From Mesorhizobium norvegicum (lineage in GTDB: Bacteria > Pseudomonadota > Alphaproteobacteria > Rhizobiales > Rhizobiaceae): a stretch of 64,000 nt of DNA. Below the pieces are notes generated by a model, which worked only from the letters and a program-made list of their open reading frames with translations, was not told the origin of the DNA and did no database searches. This document shows, in pieces, positions 1-7,545 of this stretch. The DNA lies in contig NZ_SMYZ01000084.1 of assembly GCF_004919685.1 (NCBI RefSeq), positions 39,509-103,508 of the forward strand, in the 5' to 3' direction. Position 1 is the stretch's first letter; each line of letters begins with the position of its first letter. Made by a program: the position numbers and the translations under genes.

Positions 1-73
1 GCATGATGACGGCCTCTTTCCGACGTTTGGCTTAGCCGCCGTCAAGGCAGTGCCGATTGCCATCAACCCATGA
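1..73 (+). CDS. Possible 3' end of a gene entering from the left
   Basis: A frame open from the left edge ends at a TGA at 71-73 and would give a C-terminus reading HDDGLFPTFGLAAVKAVPIA followed by INP. Nothing in 24 residues identifies a family, and a frame this short can be open by chance. It is listed only because the first 100 bases hold no other gene. It would converge on the MarR-type gene at 106-534. Confidence 0.22.
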   Translation, partial: HDDGLFPTFGLAAVKAVPIAINP

Positions 74-105
74 CAGGGCCGAGCGGCTACGCAGGGGCTG
101 TGTGG

Positions 106-534
106 CTACCGGTCGCCGGTCAACGCATTGCGTAGCGCCTGGATCTGTCTGTTCAGCGCATCGAGCTCAGCCAGCGTCATGCCCGAGCGCTCGATCAAGG
201 TCTCGTTAAGGCAGTTGCACTGGACAAGCAGCGCGCGCCCGGCGGGGGTCAGGTCGACCTGCACCTGGCGCTCGTCGGTCTGGCTGCGCTGGCGGGTCAC
301 CAGCCCGGCCTGCTCCATTCGCTTCACCAGCGGCGTGACGGTGCTCGATTCCAGAGCGAGCCTGTGGGCGATGGTGCCGATCGACATGCCGTCGGCCTCT
401 CCAAGTGCGTTCAGCACCAGGTATTGCGGATAGGTGATCCCCATCTCGTCCAGCATCGGCTTGTAGGTGCGGTTGATCGCCATGCTGGTGGCGTAGAGCG
501 TGAAACAGAGCTGATTGTCCAACGGGAGAGGCAC
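106..534 (-). CDS. MarR-family regulator, OhrR type (thiol-based peroxide sensor)
   Basis: A 142-residue winged-helix repressor. The N-terminus LPLDNQLCFTLYATS matches the OhrR subfamily, in which the single Cys (here Cys10) is oxidised by organic hydroperoxides and releases the repressor from DNA. The wHTH spans about residues 30-100, with the wing basic stretch QRSQTDERQVQVDLT. It is divergent from the chloroperoxidase-like hydrolase at 684, and two identical TATCGCGATA palindromes lie between them. I infer that it represses itself and the hydrolase and responds to peroxide or reactive chlorine. The usual ohr gene is not adjacent, so the inducer and target may differ from classical OhrR. 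Confidence 0.88.
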   Translation of the reverse strand: MPLPLDNQLCFTLYATSMAINRTYKPMLDEMGITYPQYLVLNALGEADGMSIGTIAHRLALESSTVTPLVKRMEQAGLVTRQRSQTDERQVQVDLTPAGRALLVQCNCLNETLIERSGMTLAELDALNRQIQALRNALTGDR

Positions 535-583
535 GACGCATTCCTTTGCCGATTAATCACGGATTATGTACCACGAAAAACGA

Positions 584-649
584 TATCGCGATATATATTT
601 TTTGTAGACAGAGGTTTTGAACTGCGCTAGTCATATTGTTATCGCGATA
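584..649. promoter_or_regulatory. Twin TATCGCGATA palindromes, candidate OhrR/MarR operators
   Basis: The perfect 10-bp palindrome TATCGCGATA occurs at 584-593 and again at 640-649, 56 bp centre to centre, in the AT-rich spacer between the divergent regulator and hydrolase genes. The 56-bp spacing is a little over five helical turns, so two dimers would sit on nearly the same face. MarR proteins commonly bind such palindromes over their own promoter. Which one controls which gene is inference. Confidence 0.65.
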
Positions 650-683
650 TTGATTGTCGCAAAAACAATAAATGGAGATTGAG

Positions 684-1526
684 ATGACCAAGCCCGGCAG
701 CAGCACGATCACCACCAAGGACGGCACCGAGATTTTCTACAAGGATTGGGGAACCGGCCAGCCCATCGTCTTCCATCATGGCTGGCCGTTGAGCAGCGAC
801 GACTGGGATGCCCAGATGCTGTTCTTCCTGGCACAAGGCTACCGCGTCATTGCCCATGACCGGCGCGGCCATGGCCGCTCGACCCAGACGGATACCGGGA
901 ACGAGATGGACACTTACGCCGCCGATCTGGCGGAACTTGTGGCGCATCTCGACCTCAAGGGCGCCATCCATGTCGGCCATTCGACGGGCGGCGGCGAAGT
1001 GGCGCGCTATGTCGCGAAGTATGGCTCCGGCGGCCGTGTCGCCAAGGCGGTGCTGATTGGCGCGGTGCCGCCGATCATGCTCAAGACCGCGGCCAATCCC
1101 GGCGGCCTGCCGATCGAGGTGTTCGACGGTTTCCGTTCCGGTGTGGCGGCCAACCGCGCCCAGCTTTACAGGGATGTCCCAGCCGGTCCGTTCTATGGCT
1201 TCAATCGTCCGGGCGCGGCAGTGTCGGAAGGCGTCATCGACAATTGGTGGCGCCAGGGCATGATGGGCGGCACCAAGGCGCACTACGATTGCATCAAAGC
1301 CTTCTCGGAAACCGACTTCACCGACGATTTGAAGGCAATCGACGTGCCGGTGCTGGTCATGCATGGCGACGACGACCAGATCGTTCCGATCGCCGACTCG
1401 GCGCTGCTGTCGGTCAAGCTGCTCAAGAAGGGCGAGCTCAAGGTCTACAAGGGTTTTCCGCATGGCATGGCGACGACCCATGCCGATGTCATCAATGCCG
1501 ACCTCTTGGCCTTCTTCAAGGCCTAA
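684..1526 (+). CDS. Alpha/beta hydrolase, non-heme chloroperoxidase / arylesterase type
   Basis: A 280-residue cofactor-free haloperoxidase-like hydrolase. The nucleophile elbow GHSTGGGE puts the catalytic Ser at about residue 100. The acid lies in MHGDDDQIVP and the His in FPHGMATTH, giving a complete triad. Oxyanion-side HHGWPLSSDDW near residue 31 is typical of this perhydrolase/esterase family. An in-frame ATG at 672 exists, but GGAG at 674-677 sits 6 nt before the ATG at 684, so 684 is the better start. The two upstream palindromes and the divergent Cys-sensing MarR protein suggest oxidant-induced expression. A strong hairpin follows the stop. The physiological substrate is unknown. Confidence 0.88.
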   Translation: MTKPGSSTITTKDGTEIFYKDWGTGQPIVFHHGWPLSSDDWDAQMLFFLAQGYRVIAHDRRGHGRSTQTDTGNEMDTYAADLAELVAHLDLKGAIHVGHSTGGGEVARYVAKYGSGGRVAKAVLIGAVPPIMLKTAANPGGLPIEVFDGFRSGVAANRAQLYRDVPAGPFYGFNRPGAAVSEGVIDNWWRQGMMGGTKAHYDCIKAFSETDFTDDLKAIDVPVLVMHGDDDQIVPIADSALLSVKLLKKGELKVYKGFPHGMATTHADVINADLLAFFKA

Positions 1527-1544
1527 AATTGTCCAGTTGGATAG

Positions 1545-1576
1545 ACAAAGCACCCGCCGTCAGGCGGGTGCTTTGT
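1545..1576. terminator. Bidirectional terminator between convergent hydrolase genes
   Basis: A perfect 14-bp stem ACAAAGCACCCGCC (1545-1558) pairs with GGCGGGTGCTTTGT (1563-1576) around a GTCA loop. It lies between the stops of the genes ending at 1526 (+) and 1606 (-), so it can serve both. A near-copy of its core lies at 2581-2606. Confidence 0.8.
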
Positions 1577-1605
1577 GCTTCATCGAAATGTCCACGGGAC
1601 AGTGC

Positions 1606-2520
1606 CTATTTGGCGAGAAAACCAGTGATCAGCTTGACGGTGGCGTCGGGGTTTTCCTCCATGATCCAGTGACCGGAGTCGGGCACGATGCCGCCCGTGA
1701 CGTCGGTGGCAACAAGCCGCAGGATATCGCCCTGCGTGGTGCCGGCGGATTTTTCACCGCCAACTGCCAGCACCGGCATCGTCAGCTTACCGCCGGCGGC
1801 GAGCATCGCCTGGTTGTCGATCGCGTCCTGGTCAAAGGCCTTGAACTGCTCGAAAGCGTCATGCATCGCATGCGGACGGGCATAGAGTTTGGCGTAGTGC
1901 CTGCGCGTTGCCTCGTCGATCTTCTTGGGGTTGGCCGACAGCTCGTTGTAGAAGCGGTCGAGATAGATGCGCTCGCGACCCGCGACCAGCCGCTCCATGT
2001 CCGGGCCGCGGAAGTTGAAGTGCCAAAGCAGCGGGCTTTGCTTGATCTTTTCCCAGTCGCCGATTCCGGGCAGCGGCGCATCGATGATGACCCATTTGGT
2101 GATGCGCTTGGGATATTGCGCGGCAAGCGCATAGCCGACCATGTTGCCAATGTCGTGCGTGACCAGGTCAGCCTTGTCGATCTTAAGCGCGTCCATCACC
2201 CCGGCGATGTCGACGGCCTGGTTCTTCTTGGTGTAGCCCGCTTCCGGGTGAGCGGACAGACCCATGCCGCGCAGATCCGGTACGACGACGGTATGATCCT
2301 TCGCAAGTGCGGCCGCCGCCGCGCCCCACATGTCTCCGGTATCGGCAAAGCCGTGCAGCAGCACGACGGCGGGACCCGTTCCGCCTACGCGCACATAGAG
2401 TTTGGTGCCGTTGGTTTCGACGGACTGCGTCTTGAAACCCGGTGGAAAAGCAACGATGCGTGCCGTCGCCGGCAAGGTAACAAGAAGCACACCCAACACG
2501 GCCAACACGATCTTGCGCAT
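1606..2520 (-). CDS. Exported alpha/beta hydrolase with Asp nucleophile (epoxide hydrolase / dehalogenase-like)
   Basis: A 304-residue protein with an N-terminal signal peptide (MRKIVLAVLGVLLVTLPATA). The fold motifs are LLHGFADTGDMW, then THDIGNMVGY, where Asp (about residue 123) replaces the usual Ser nucleophile, as in epoxide hydrolases and haloalkane dehalogenases. The base is the His in DSGHWIMEE. An upstream in-frame ATG at 2538 is possible, but GGAGA lies about 7 nt before the ATG at 2520 and the signal peptide begins there. It probably acts in the periplasm; the substrate cannot be told. It converges on the gene at 684-1526. Confidence 0.82.
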   Translation of the reverse strand: MRKIVLAVLGVLLVTLPATARIVAFPPGFKTQSVETNGTKLYVRVGGTGPAVVLLHGFADTGDMWGAAAAALAKDHTVVVPDLRGMGLSAHPEAGYTKKNQAVDIAGVMDALKIDKADLVTHDIGNMVGYALAAQYPKRITKWVIIDAPLPGIGDWEKIKQSPLLWHFNFRGPDMERLVAGRERIYLDRFYNELSANPKKIDEATRRHYAKLYARPHAMHDAFEQFKAFDQDAIDNQAMLAAGGKLTMPVLAVGGEKSAGTTQGDILRLVATDVTGGIVPDSGHWIMEENPDATVKLITGFLAK

Positions 2521-2580
2521 ATCATTCTCCAGAGACATTGAGTAACCAAACCTACGGTCTAAAGCGCGCGGCTGACAAGC

Positions 2581-2606
2581 CGCCGTCAGGCGGGTGCCTT
2601 TGTGCT
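2581..2606 (-). terminator. Hairpin downstream of the SDR gene; near-copy of the 1555-1579 sequence
   Basis: CGCCGTCAGGCGGGTGCCTT and the following TGTGCT repeat the core found at 1555-1579 with a single inserted C. The CCGCC/GGCGG stem lies 2 nt past the SDR stop on the minus strand, so it may act as its terminator. The sequence identity suggests duplication of a terminator-containing segment. Confidence 0.5.
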
Positions 2607-2607
2607 G

Positions 2608-3357
2608 TCAGGCGATGCTCAAGCCGCCATCGATCAGCATTTCCGCACCGACCATGAACGGGCATTCGTCGGAGGCGAGAAACACCACCGCATTGGCAAT
2701 TTCCTCGGCGGTTCCGAAACGGCCGGCAGGTACCAGGCCGACGACGGCTTTCGCGCACGCCTTCGCCGCTTCGGGGTCCAGCCCAAGCTTGTCGTTGAGT
2801 GGCGTGTCGATCGGGCCAGGGCTGATCACATTGGCGCGGATGCCGCGCCCGATCAGTTCGCCCGACAGCGTTCGCGCGAGCGAAATCATGCCGGCCTTGG
2901 CCAGCGCATAGACGTGTGTTCCAGCCATTCCCATATGCGCGTTGACCGAACCGCTGAGGATGATCGACGACGGGTTCGAAAACAGCGGGACGAGCGCCTT
3001 GACCAGGAAATACGGCCCCTTGAGGTCGATATCGATGCTCCTGTCGAACGCCGCTTCGGTCCAATCGCCAAGCGGGCGCAGATCGGCGATGCCGGCGTTG
3101 AGGAAGAGAGCGTCGAGCTTGCCGAAGGTTTCCTCGATCCGCCGCGCTATGTCGCTCTGGGCAGCGGCATCTCCAGCGTCGGCGGCAATGACGAGCACAT
3201 CGCTGCCGAGGACGGCGCGCGCCTCCTCGAGACGGCCCGCATTGGTGCCGGTGATGGCGACGCGCGCGCCTTCCTCGATGAAACGGCGCGCCGTCACCAG
3301 GCCGATGCCGCTGGTGCCGCCGGTAATCAATGCGGCCTTGCCTTTCAGTCTGGACAT
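2608..3357 (-). CDS. SDR-family NAD(P)-dependent oxidoreductase
   Basis: A 249-residue classical short-chain dehydrogenase. The Rossmann motif TGGTSGIG lies at residues 12-19, NAGIAD near 90, the catalytic Ser in ILSGSVNAH, and the YALAK (YxxxK) pair near 150. The C-terminus FMVGAEMLIDGGLSIA is the usual SDR ending. The length fits glucose-dehydrogenase or 3-oxoacyl-reductase-like members, but the substrate cannot be assigned. The stop is followed almost directly by a hairpin shared with the 1.55-kb terminator. Confidence 0.88.
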   Translation of the reverse strand: MSRLKGKAALITGGTSGIGLVTARRFIEEGARVAITGTNAGRLEEARAVLGSDVLVIAADAGDAAAQSDIARRIEETFGKLDALFLNAGIADLRPLGDWTEAAFDRSIDIDLKGPYFLVKALVPLFSNPSSIILSGSVNAHMGMAGTHVYALAKAGMISLARTLSGELIGRGIRANVISPGPIDTPLNDKLGLDPEAAKACAKAVVGLVPAGRFGTAEEIANAVVFLASDECPFMVGAEMLIDGGLSIA

Positions 3358-3434
3358 GGCGATTGCCTTCCTGGCGCGGAGCCTTCATTGATCTCCTAAC
3401 AGGCTTTTCCCAGGCGTATGGTAAAAGAATCAAA

Positions 3435-3460
3435 GAGGGCGCAGCAAATGCCGCGCCCTC
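3435..3460 (-). terminator. Terminator of the MFS gene
   Basis: GAGGGCGC (3435-3442) pairs with GCGCCCTC (3453-3460). On the minus strand the stem is followed by CTTTGATTCTTTT, a U-rich tail, directly downstream of the MFS stop at 3489. Confidence 0.75.
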
Positions 3461-3488
3461 GTATCAATTCCGGAAGATGAGCTGATTT

Positions 3489-4733
3489 TTAGCTGGTCGC
3501 CGCCTGTGCCTTCCTGGCTTCCTTCATGTTCGGCAGGAACACGGTCAGCAGTCCAAGCAGCGGCAGATACGAGCAGATCTGGAAGACATAATCGATGCCC
3601 TTCATGTCGGCGACGACGCCGAGCACGGCAGCAGCGATGCCGCCCATGCCGAAGGCGAAGCCGAAGAAGATGCCGGCGATCATGCCGACACGTCCCGGCA
3701 CCAATTCCTGCGCAAAGACGACGATGTTGGAGAAGGCAGACGACAGGATCAGGCCGATCAGCACCGTCAGCACCATCGTCCATTCGAGGTTGGCGTAGGG
3801 CAGGGCCAGGGTGAAGGGCAGCACGCCGACGATGGAGAACCAGATCATCGCCTTCTGTCCGTAGCGGTCGCCGAACGGGCCGCCGAGCAGGATGCCCAGC
3901 GCCGAGGCGCCGAGGAACAGGAACAGCATGACTTGGCTCATCTGCACCGAAACCCCGAACTTATGCATGGAATAGAAGGTGTAGTAGCTGGCGAGGCTGG
4001 CGATGTAGGCGTTCTTGGTCAGCACCAGCAGCGTCAGCACCCCCAATGCCCACATCACCTTGCGGCGCGGGAAGGGCGAGACGAAGCTTGCCGTCTTGCG
4101 GTTGCCCTGCGCGGCACGCAGCCGGCTGTACCAGCCGCCGACCTGCCACAAAACGATGATGCCGATCAGCGAGCCGACGGTGAACCAGGAGATGCTGGTC
4201 TGGCCGAACGGCACGACAATGAAGGCCGCCAGCAGCGGTCCCATGGACTGGCCGAAATTGCCGCCGACCTGGAACAGCGACTGCGCCAGGCCGAAGCGGC
4301 CGCCGGAGGCGAAGCGGGCGATGCGCGAGGATTCCGGATGGAAGATCGCCGAGCCGATGCCGATCAGCGAGGCGCCGATCAGGAGCAGCGAATAGTGCCC
4401 GGCATAGGCGAGCACGACCAGGCCGATCAGCGACGATGCCATGCCGTAGGGCAGCGAATAGGGCATCGGCCGCTTGTCGGTGATCATGCCGATCACCGGC
4501 TGCAGCAGCGATGCGGTCACCTGGAAGGTGAAGGTCAGGAGGCCGATCTGCCAGAAATCGAGGCCGTAATTCTCTTTCAACAAGGGATAGATGGCCGATA
4601 GCAGCGACTGCATGATGTCGTTGATGCAGTGGCAGAAGCTCACCGCCAGGATGACGGTGAAGGCCGTCGCCTGGGCGGAAGCGTGACTGGCGCTCGCCGG
4701 TGGGGCGACGCTGGCGGCTGTCGTATCGGTCAA
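3489..4733 (-). CDS. MFS exporter, fosmidomycin-resistance (Fsr) type
   Basis: A 414-residue, roughly 12-TM major facilitator. The N-terminal block CHCINDIMQSLLSAIYPLLK and the segment GIGSAIFHPESSRIARFASG are characteristic of the fosmidomycin resistance (Fsr) branch. Acidic and basic charges between TM2 and TM3 (GMITDKRPMP) form the MFS loop motif. A cytoplasmic Ala/Ser-rich tail of about 25 residues precedes TM1. The gene is divergent from an AraC regulator at 4888, which may control it. The exported compound is unknown; fosmidomycin is only the family name. Confidence 0.85.
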   Translation of the reverse strand: MTDTTAASVAPPASASHASAQATAFTVILAVSFCHCINDIMQSLLSAIYPLLKENYGLDFWQIGLLTFTFQVTASLLQPVIGMITDKRPMPYSLPYGMASSLIGLVVLAYAGHYSLLLIGASLIGIGSAIFHPESSRIARFASGGRFGLAQSLFQVGGNFGQSMGPLLAAFIVVPFGQTSISWFTVGSLIGIIVLWQVGGWYSRLRAAQGNRKTASFVSPFPRRKVMWALGVLTLLVLTKNAYIASLASYYTFYSMHKFGVSVQMSQVMLFLFLGASALGILLGGPFGDRYGQKAMIWFSIVGVLPFTLALPYANLEWTMVLTVLIGLILSSAFSNIVVFAQELVPGRVGMIAGIFFGFAFGMGGIAAAVLGVVADMKGIDYVFQICSYLPLLGLLTVFLPNMKEARKAQAATS

Positions 4734-4887
4734 GGTAAGGCTCCGTGGTCTTTTTGGCGGGCAGGCCCGCAGGGCAAACTGGCGGACGCTGCTGAAGGCC
4801 GCCTAAGGGACGGTTGCCTTATAAGCCGCTTGCGGCACGACTTCTTTCGTGGTTTGGTCCAATAGTTTCGCAAGTGGGCCATACAGG

Positions 4888-5772
4888 ATGCCGCACGGCA
4901 AAGAAGTCTTTCACGCCGGCAATGCCAATCTCGGTCAGTTGCACGAGAGCCGCTGGCAGTGGCTGGAGCAAGTGGCCGGGCCGGCGGTGGCGCTGCCGAC
5001 GGAATATCCGGATGGCTACCGTGTGCCGCAACACCGCCACAGCCGCAGCCAGCTGCTGCATGCGCTTGTCGGTGTGGTGCTGGTGACGACGCGCTACGGG
5101 CGCTGGATGGTGCCGCCCGATCACGCGATGTGGATTCCAGCCGGCACCGAGCATTCCGTCGAAATGCTGGGCGATGTCTCGATGCGTTCGGTCTATGTCA
5201 TGCCGCAGGCGATCCCCGGGCTGCCCGAAGGTTTGCGCGTCGTCGGCGTCACCGACCTGATGCACAGCCTGATCGTGGAATCGGAAAAGCTGCCGCAAGG
5301 CGGCGAGCTGGAAGGGCGCGGCGGGCTGATCATGAACCTGCTGCTGCACGAAATCCCGACCCTGCCGGAACGGCCGCTCGGGCTGCCATTCCCGTCCGAT
5401 CCCAGGCTGTCGGCGCTATGCCGGCGTTTCGTCGCGGCACCGTCGCCGCACGCGACGATCGACGAGTGGGCCGATGCCGCCGGCATGAGCCGCCGCTCCT
5501 TCACCCGCGCCTTCCAGCGCCAGACCGGCCTGTCGCTGTCGACATGGCGCCAGCAGGCCTGCCTGTTCGCGGCGCTGCCCAGGCTCGCCGACGGCGAGCC
5601 GATCACCAGGGTGGCGCTCGATCTCGGCTATGACAGCGTGCCGGCCTTCATCACCATGTTCAAGCGCATGCTGGGCGCCTCGCCGCGCGGCTATATGCGC
5701 GGCGCACGCGAAAGCGTGGAAGTCGCCCGTCGCCTGATCGGCCCGGTTCGGTTGGAAAGCCCGGCGCCGTAA
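4888..5772 (+). CDS. AraC-family transcriptional regulator
   Basis: About 294 residues. The N-terminal half is a cupin-like sensor (VPQHRHSRSQLLHALVGVV, then WIPAGTEHSVEM). The C-terminal AraC domain has two helix-turn-helix units: DEWADAAGMSRRSFTRAFQR and VALDLGYDSVPAFITMFKRM, ending LGASPRGYMRG. A GTG at 4849 is an in-frame alternative start with no visible ribosome site; the ATG at 4888 follows a weak ACAGG. The HxRHSRSQL cupin pattern is typical of AraC proteins of this size. It is divergent from the Fsr-type exporter, its most likely target. Confidence 0.85.
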   Translation: MPHGKEVFHAGNANLGQLHESRWQWLEQVAGPAVALPTEYPDGYRVPQHRHSRSQLLHALVGVVLVTTRYGRWMVPPDHAMWIPAGTEHSVEMLGDVSMRSVYVMPQAIPGLPEGLRVVGVTDLMHSLIVESEKLPQGGELEGRGGLIMNLLLHEIPTLPERPLGLPFPSDPRLSALCRRFVAAPSPHATIDEWADAAGMSRRSFTRAFQRQTGLSLSTWRQQACLFAALPRLADGEPITRVALDLGYDSVPAFITMFKRMLGASPRGYMRGARESVEVARRLIGPVRLESPAP

Positions 5773-5784
5773 CGGCAGGCCGGT

Positions 5785-6720
5785 CTAGTCGAAGAGACTG
5801 GACACCGATTCCTCGGTCGCCGTGCGCGAGATGGCTTCGCCCATCAGGTCGGCGATCGAGATGACGCGGATGTTGGGGGCGTCGAGCACGCCCTGGGTCG
5901 GCTGGATGGAATCGGTGATCACCAGTTCCTGCAGCTTCGAGCCGCTGATGCGGGCAACCGCGCCGCCCGACAGCACGCCGTGGGTGATATAGGCGGTGAC
6001 GCTGGTGGCGCCGTTGGCCAGCAGCGCATCGGCGGCATTGCACAGCGTGCCGCCCGAATCGACGATGTCGTCGATCAGCAGGCAATCCTTGCCCGCAACC
6101 GCGCCGATGATGTTCATGACTTCCGATTCGCCGGGCCGCTCACGGCGCTTGTCGACGATGGCCAGTTGCGCGTCGAAGCGCTTGGCCAGCGCACGGGCGC
6201 GGACCACGCCGCCGATGTCGGGCGACACCACCACGACATTGCCGAGCTGCTTGTATTTGGCCTTCACATCGCGGGCCATGACCGGCACGGAGAACAGATT
6301 GTCGGTCGGGATGTCGAAAAAACCTTGGATCTGGCCGGCATGCAGGTCGAGCGTCAGAACGCGGTCGACGCCGGCGCGGGTGATCATGTTGGCGACCAGC
6401 TTGGCCGAGATCGGCGTGCGGCCGGAGGCGCGGCGGTCCTGCCTGGCGTAGCCGAAATAGGGGATCACCGCCGTGATGCGCTTGGCCGAGGAGCGCATGA
6501 ACGCATCGATCATGATGAGCAGTTCCATCAGGTGATCGTTGGTCGGGAACGAGGTCGACTGCAGGATGAAGACATCCTCGCCGCGCACGTTTTCCTGGAT
6601 TTCGACGAAGATTTCCTGATCGGCGAAGCGCCTGACACTGGCCTTGCCCAGCGGGACGTTGAGGTACCGGGCGACCGCTTCGGCCAGCACCCTGTTGGAA
6701 TTGCCCGCGAAGAGTTTCAT
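5785..6720 (-). CDS. prs: Ribose-phosphate pyrophosphokinase (PRPP synthetase)
   Basis: A 311-residue class I PRPP synthase, the normal length. It makes PRPP from ribose 5-phosphate and ATP for purine, pyrimidine, histidine and tryptophan synthesis. Visible motifs: the N-terminal KLFAGNSNRVLAEAVARYL, the ATP-binding YFGYARQDRR, the DLHAGQIQGFFDIPTDNL segment near residue 130, and the PRPP loop LLIDDIVDSGGTL near 215. It is the last gene of the minus-strand run that begins with lgt, and the stop lies just past the convergent AraC gene. Confidence 0.97.
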   Translation of the reverse strand: MKLFAGNSNRVLAEAVARYLNVPLGKASVRRFADQEIFVEIQENVRGEDVFILQSTSFPTNDHLMELLIMIDAFMRSSAKRITAVIPYFGYARQDRRASGRTPISAKLVANMITRAGVDRVLTLDLHAGQIQGFFDIPTDNLFSVPVMARDVKAKYKQLGNVVVVSPDIGGVVRARALAKRFDAQLAIVDKRRERPGESEVMNIIGAVAGKDCLLIDDIVDSGGTLCNAADALLANGATSVTAYITHGVLSGGAVARISGSKLQELVITDSIQPTQGVLDAPNIRVISIADLMGEAISRTATEESVSSLFD

Positions 6721-6875
6721 GCACGGTTCCTGGTGGAGGATGGAAAGACCTGACGGACTCGCCTGCGCCCTTTAACCGGGCTTTTAGCGGCCCGCGCCGG
6801 TATTGCAAGCGCCGAGATCGGGAATCCGCCGGCTAAACTCAAGAAAGCTCCGCGCCATCACCGGCAGGCAACATT

Positions 6876-7502
6876 TCAGCCCGCCTTGCCGCCAAGCCAG
6901 GCCGCGAATTGGTCGATGGTCTGGTCGGCAATCGCCTGCATGGTGGCCGGCGAGACCGTCTTCCAGCTGTCGCCGCCCCCGCCGGCGCCGGATTTGACCG
7001 ACGGCGCTTTCTGCTGGCCGTTGATGCGGTGCAGGCGGTTGCCTGAGGGGTCATAGACGTCCCAGACATAGATGACGGTGGTGTCCGTGCCTTCCGACAT
7101 GGTCGAGAAATAGCCCTTCAGCACATGGGTCGCGGTCTGGTCGGCGCTGCCGGCGAGCGTGATGCCGCGCTGCCTGGCGCGCGTCTGCAGCTCCGCCGTC
7201 AGCGGCGTCGCGGCCTCGACCGAAGCGCCGACGATCGGCGCGATCTGCAAGCGGGTCTTCGACAGTATCGCAGCGCTTTGGGCCGATGTGACCGGGGTGG
7301 TGGTGGTTGCAGGCGCGCCCGCGATGGTGCCGGCCGGCGCCGGAACCGTGGCCGCCGTGTTGCCTGGCGTGGCGGGCAGCGTCTGGCTCGACGTTGCCGG
7401 CGGCGTGATGGCCGACGGTTCGAGAACGTCCTTTGCGTTGGTGCAGGCGGCAAGAGCCAATGCCACAAGCAATGACACGGTCGTCACATGCGATCGTCTC
7501 AT
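6876..7502 (-). CDS. Putative outer-membrane lipoprotein, function unknown
   Basis: A 208-residue protein starting MRRSHVTTVSLLVALALAAC; LALAAC is a lipobox, so Cys20 should be lipidated. A Pro/Thr/Ala-rich linker (to about residue 70) leads to a folded region containing GYFSTMSEGTDTTVIYVWDV and ending IADQTIDQFAAWLGG. An upstream ATG at 7538 is in frame, but AAGGAG before 7502 and the signal peptide favour 7502. It lies between the M24-type gene (stop 7546) and prs in the same direction. I do not recognise the family. Confidence 0.72.
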   Translation of the reverse strand: MRRSHVTTVSLLVALALAACTNAKDVLEPSAITPPATSSQTLPATPGNTAATVPAPAGTIAGAPATTTTPVTSAQSAAILSKTRLQIAPIVGASVEAATPLTAELQTRARQRGITLAGSADQTATHVLKGYFSTMSEGTDTTVIYVWDVYDPSGNRLHRINGQQKAPSVKSGAGGGGDSWKTVSPATMQAIADQTIDQFAAWLGGKAG

Positions 7503-7545
7503 TTGCCTTCTAACTCCTTGGCGAAGAACGCCTCCCATTATGGAT

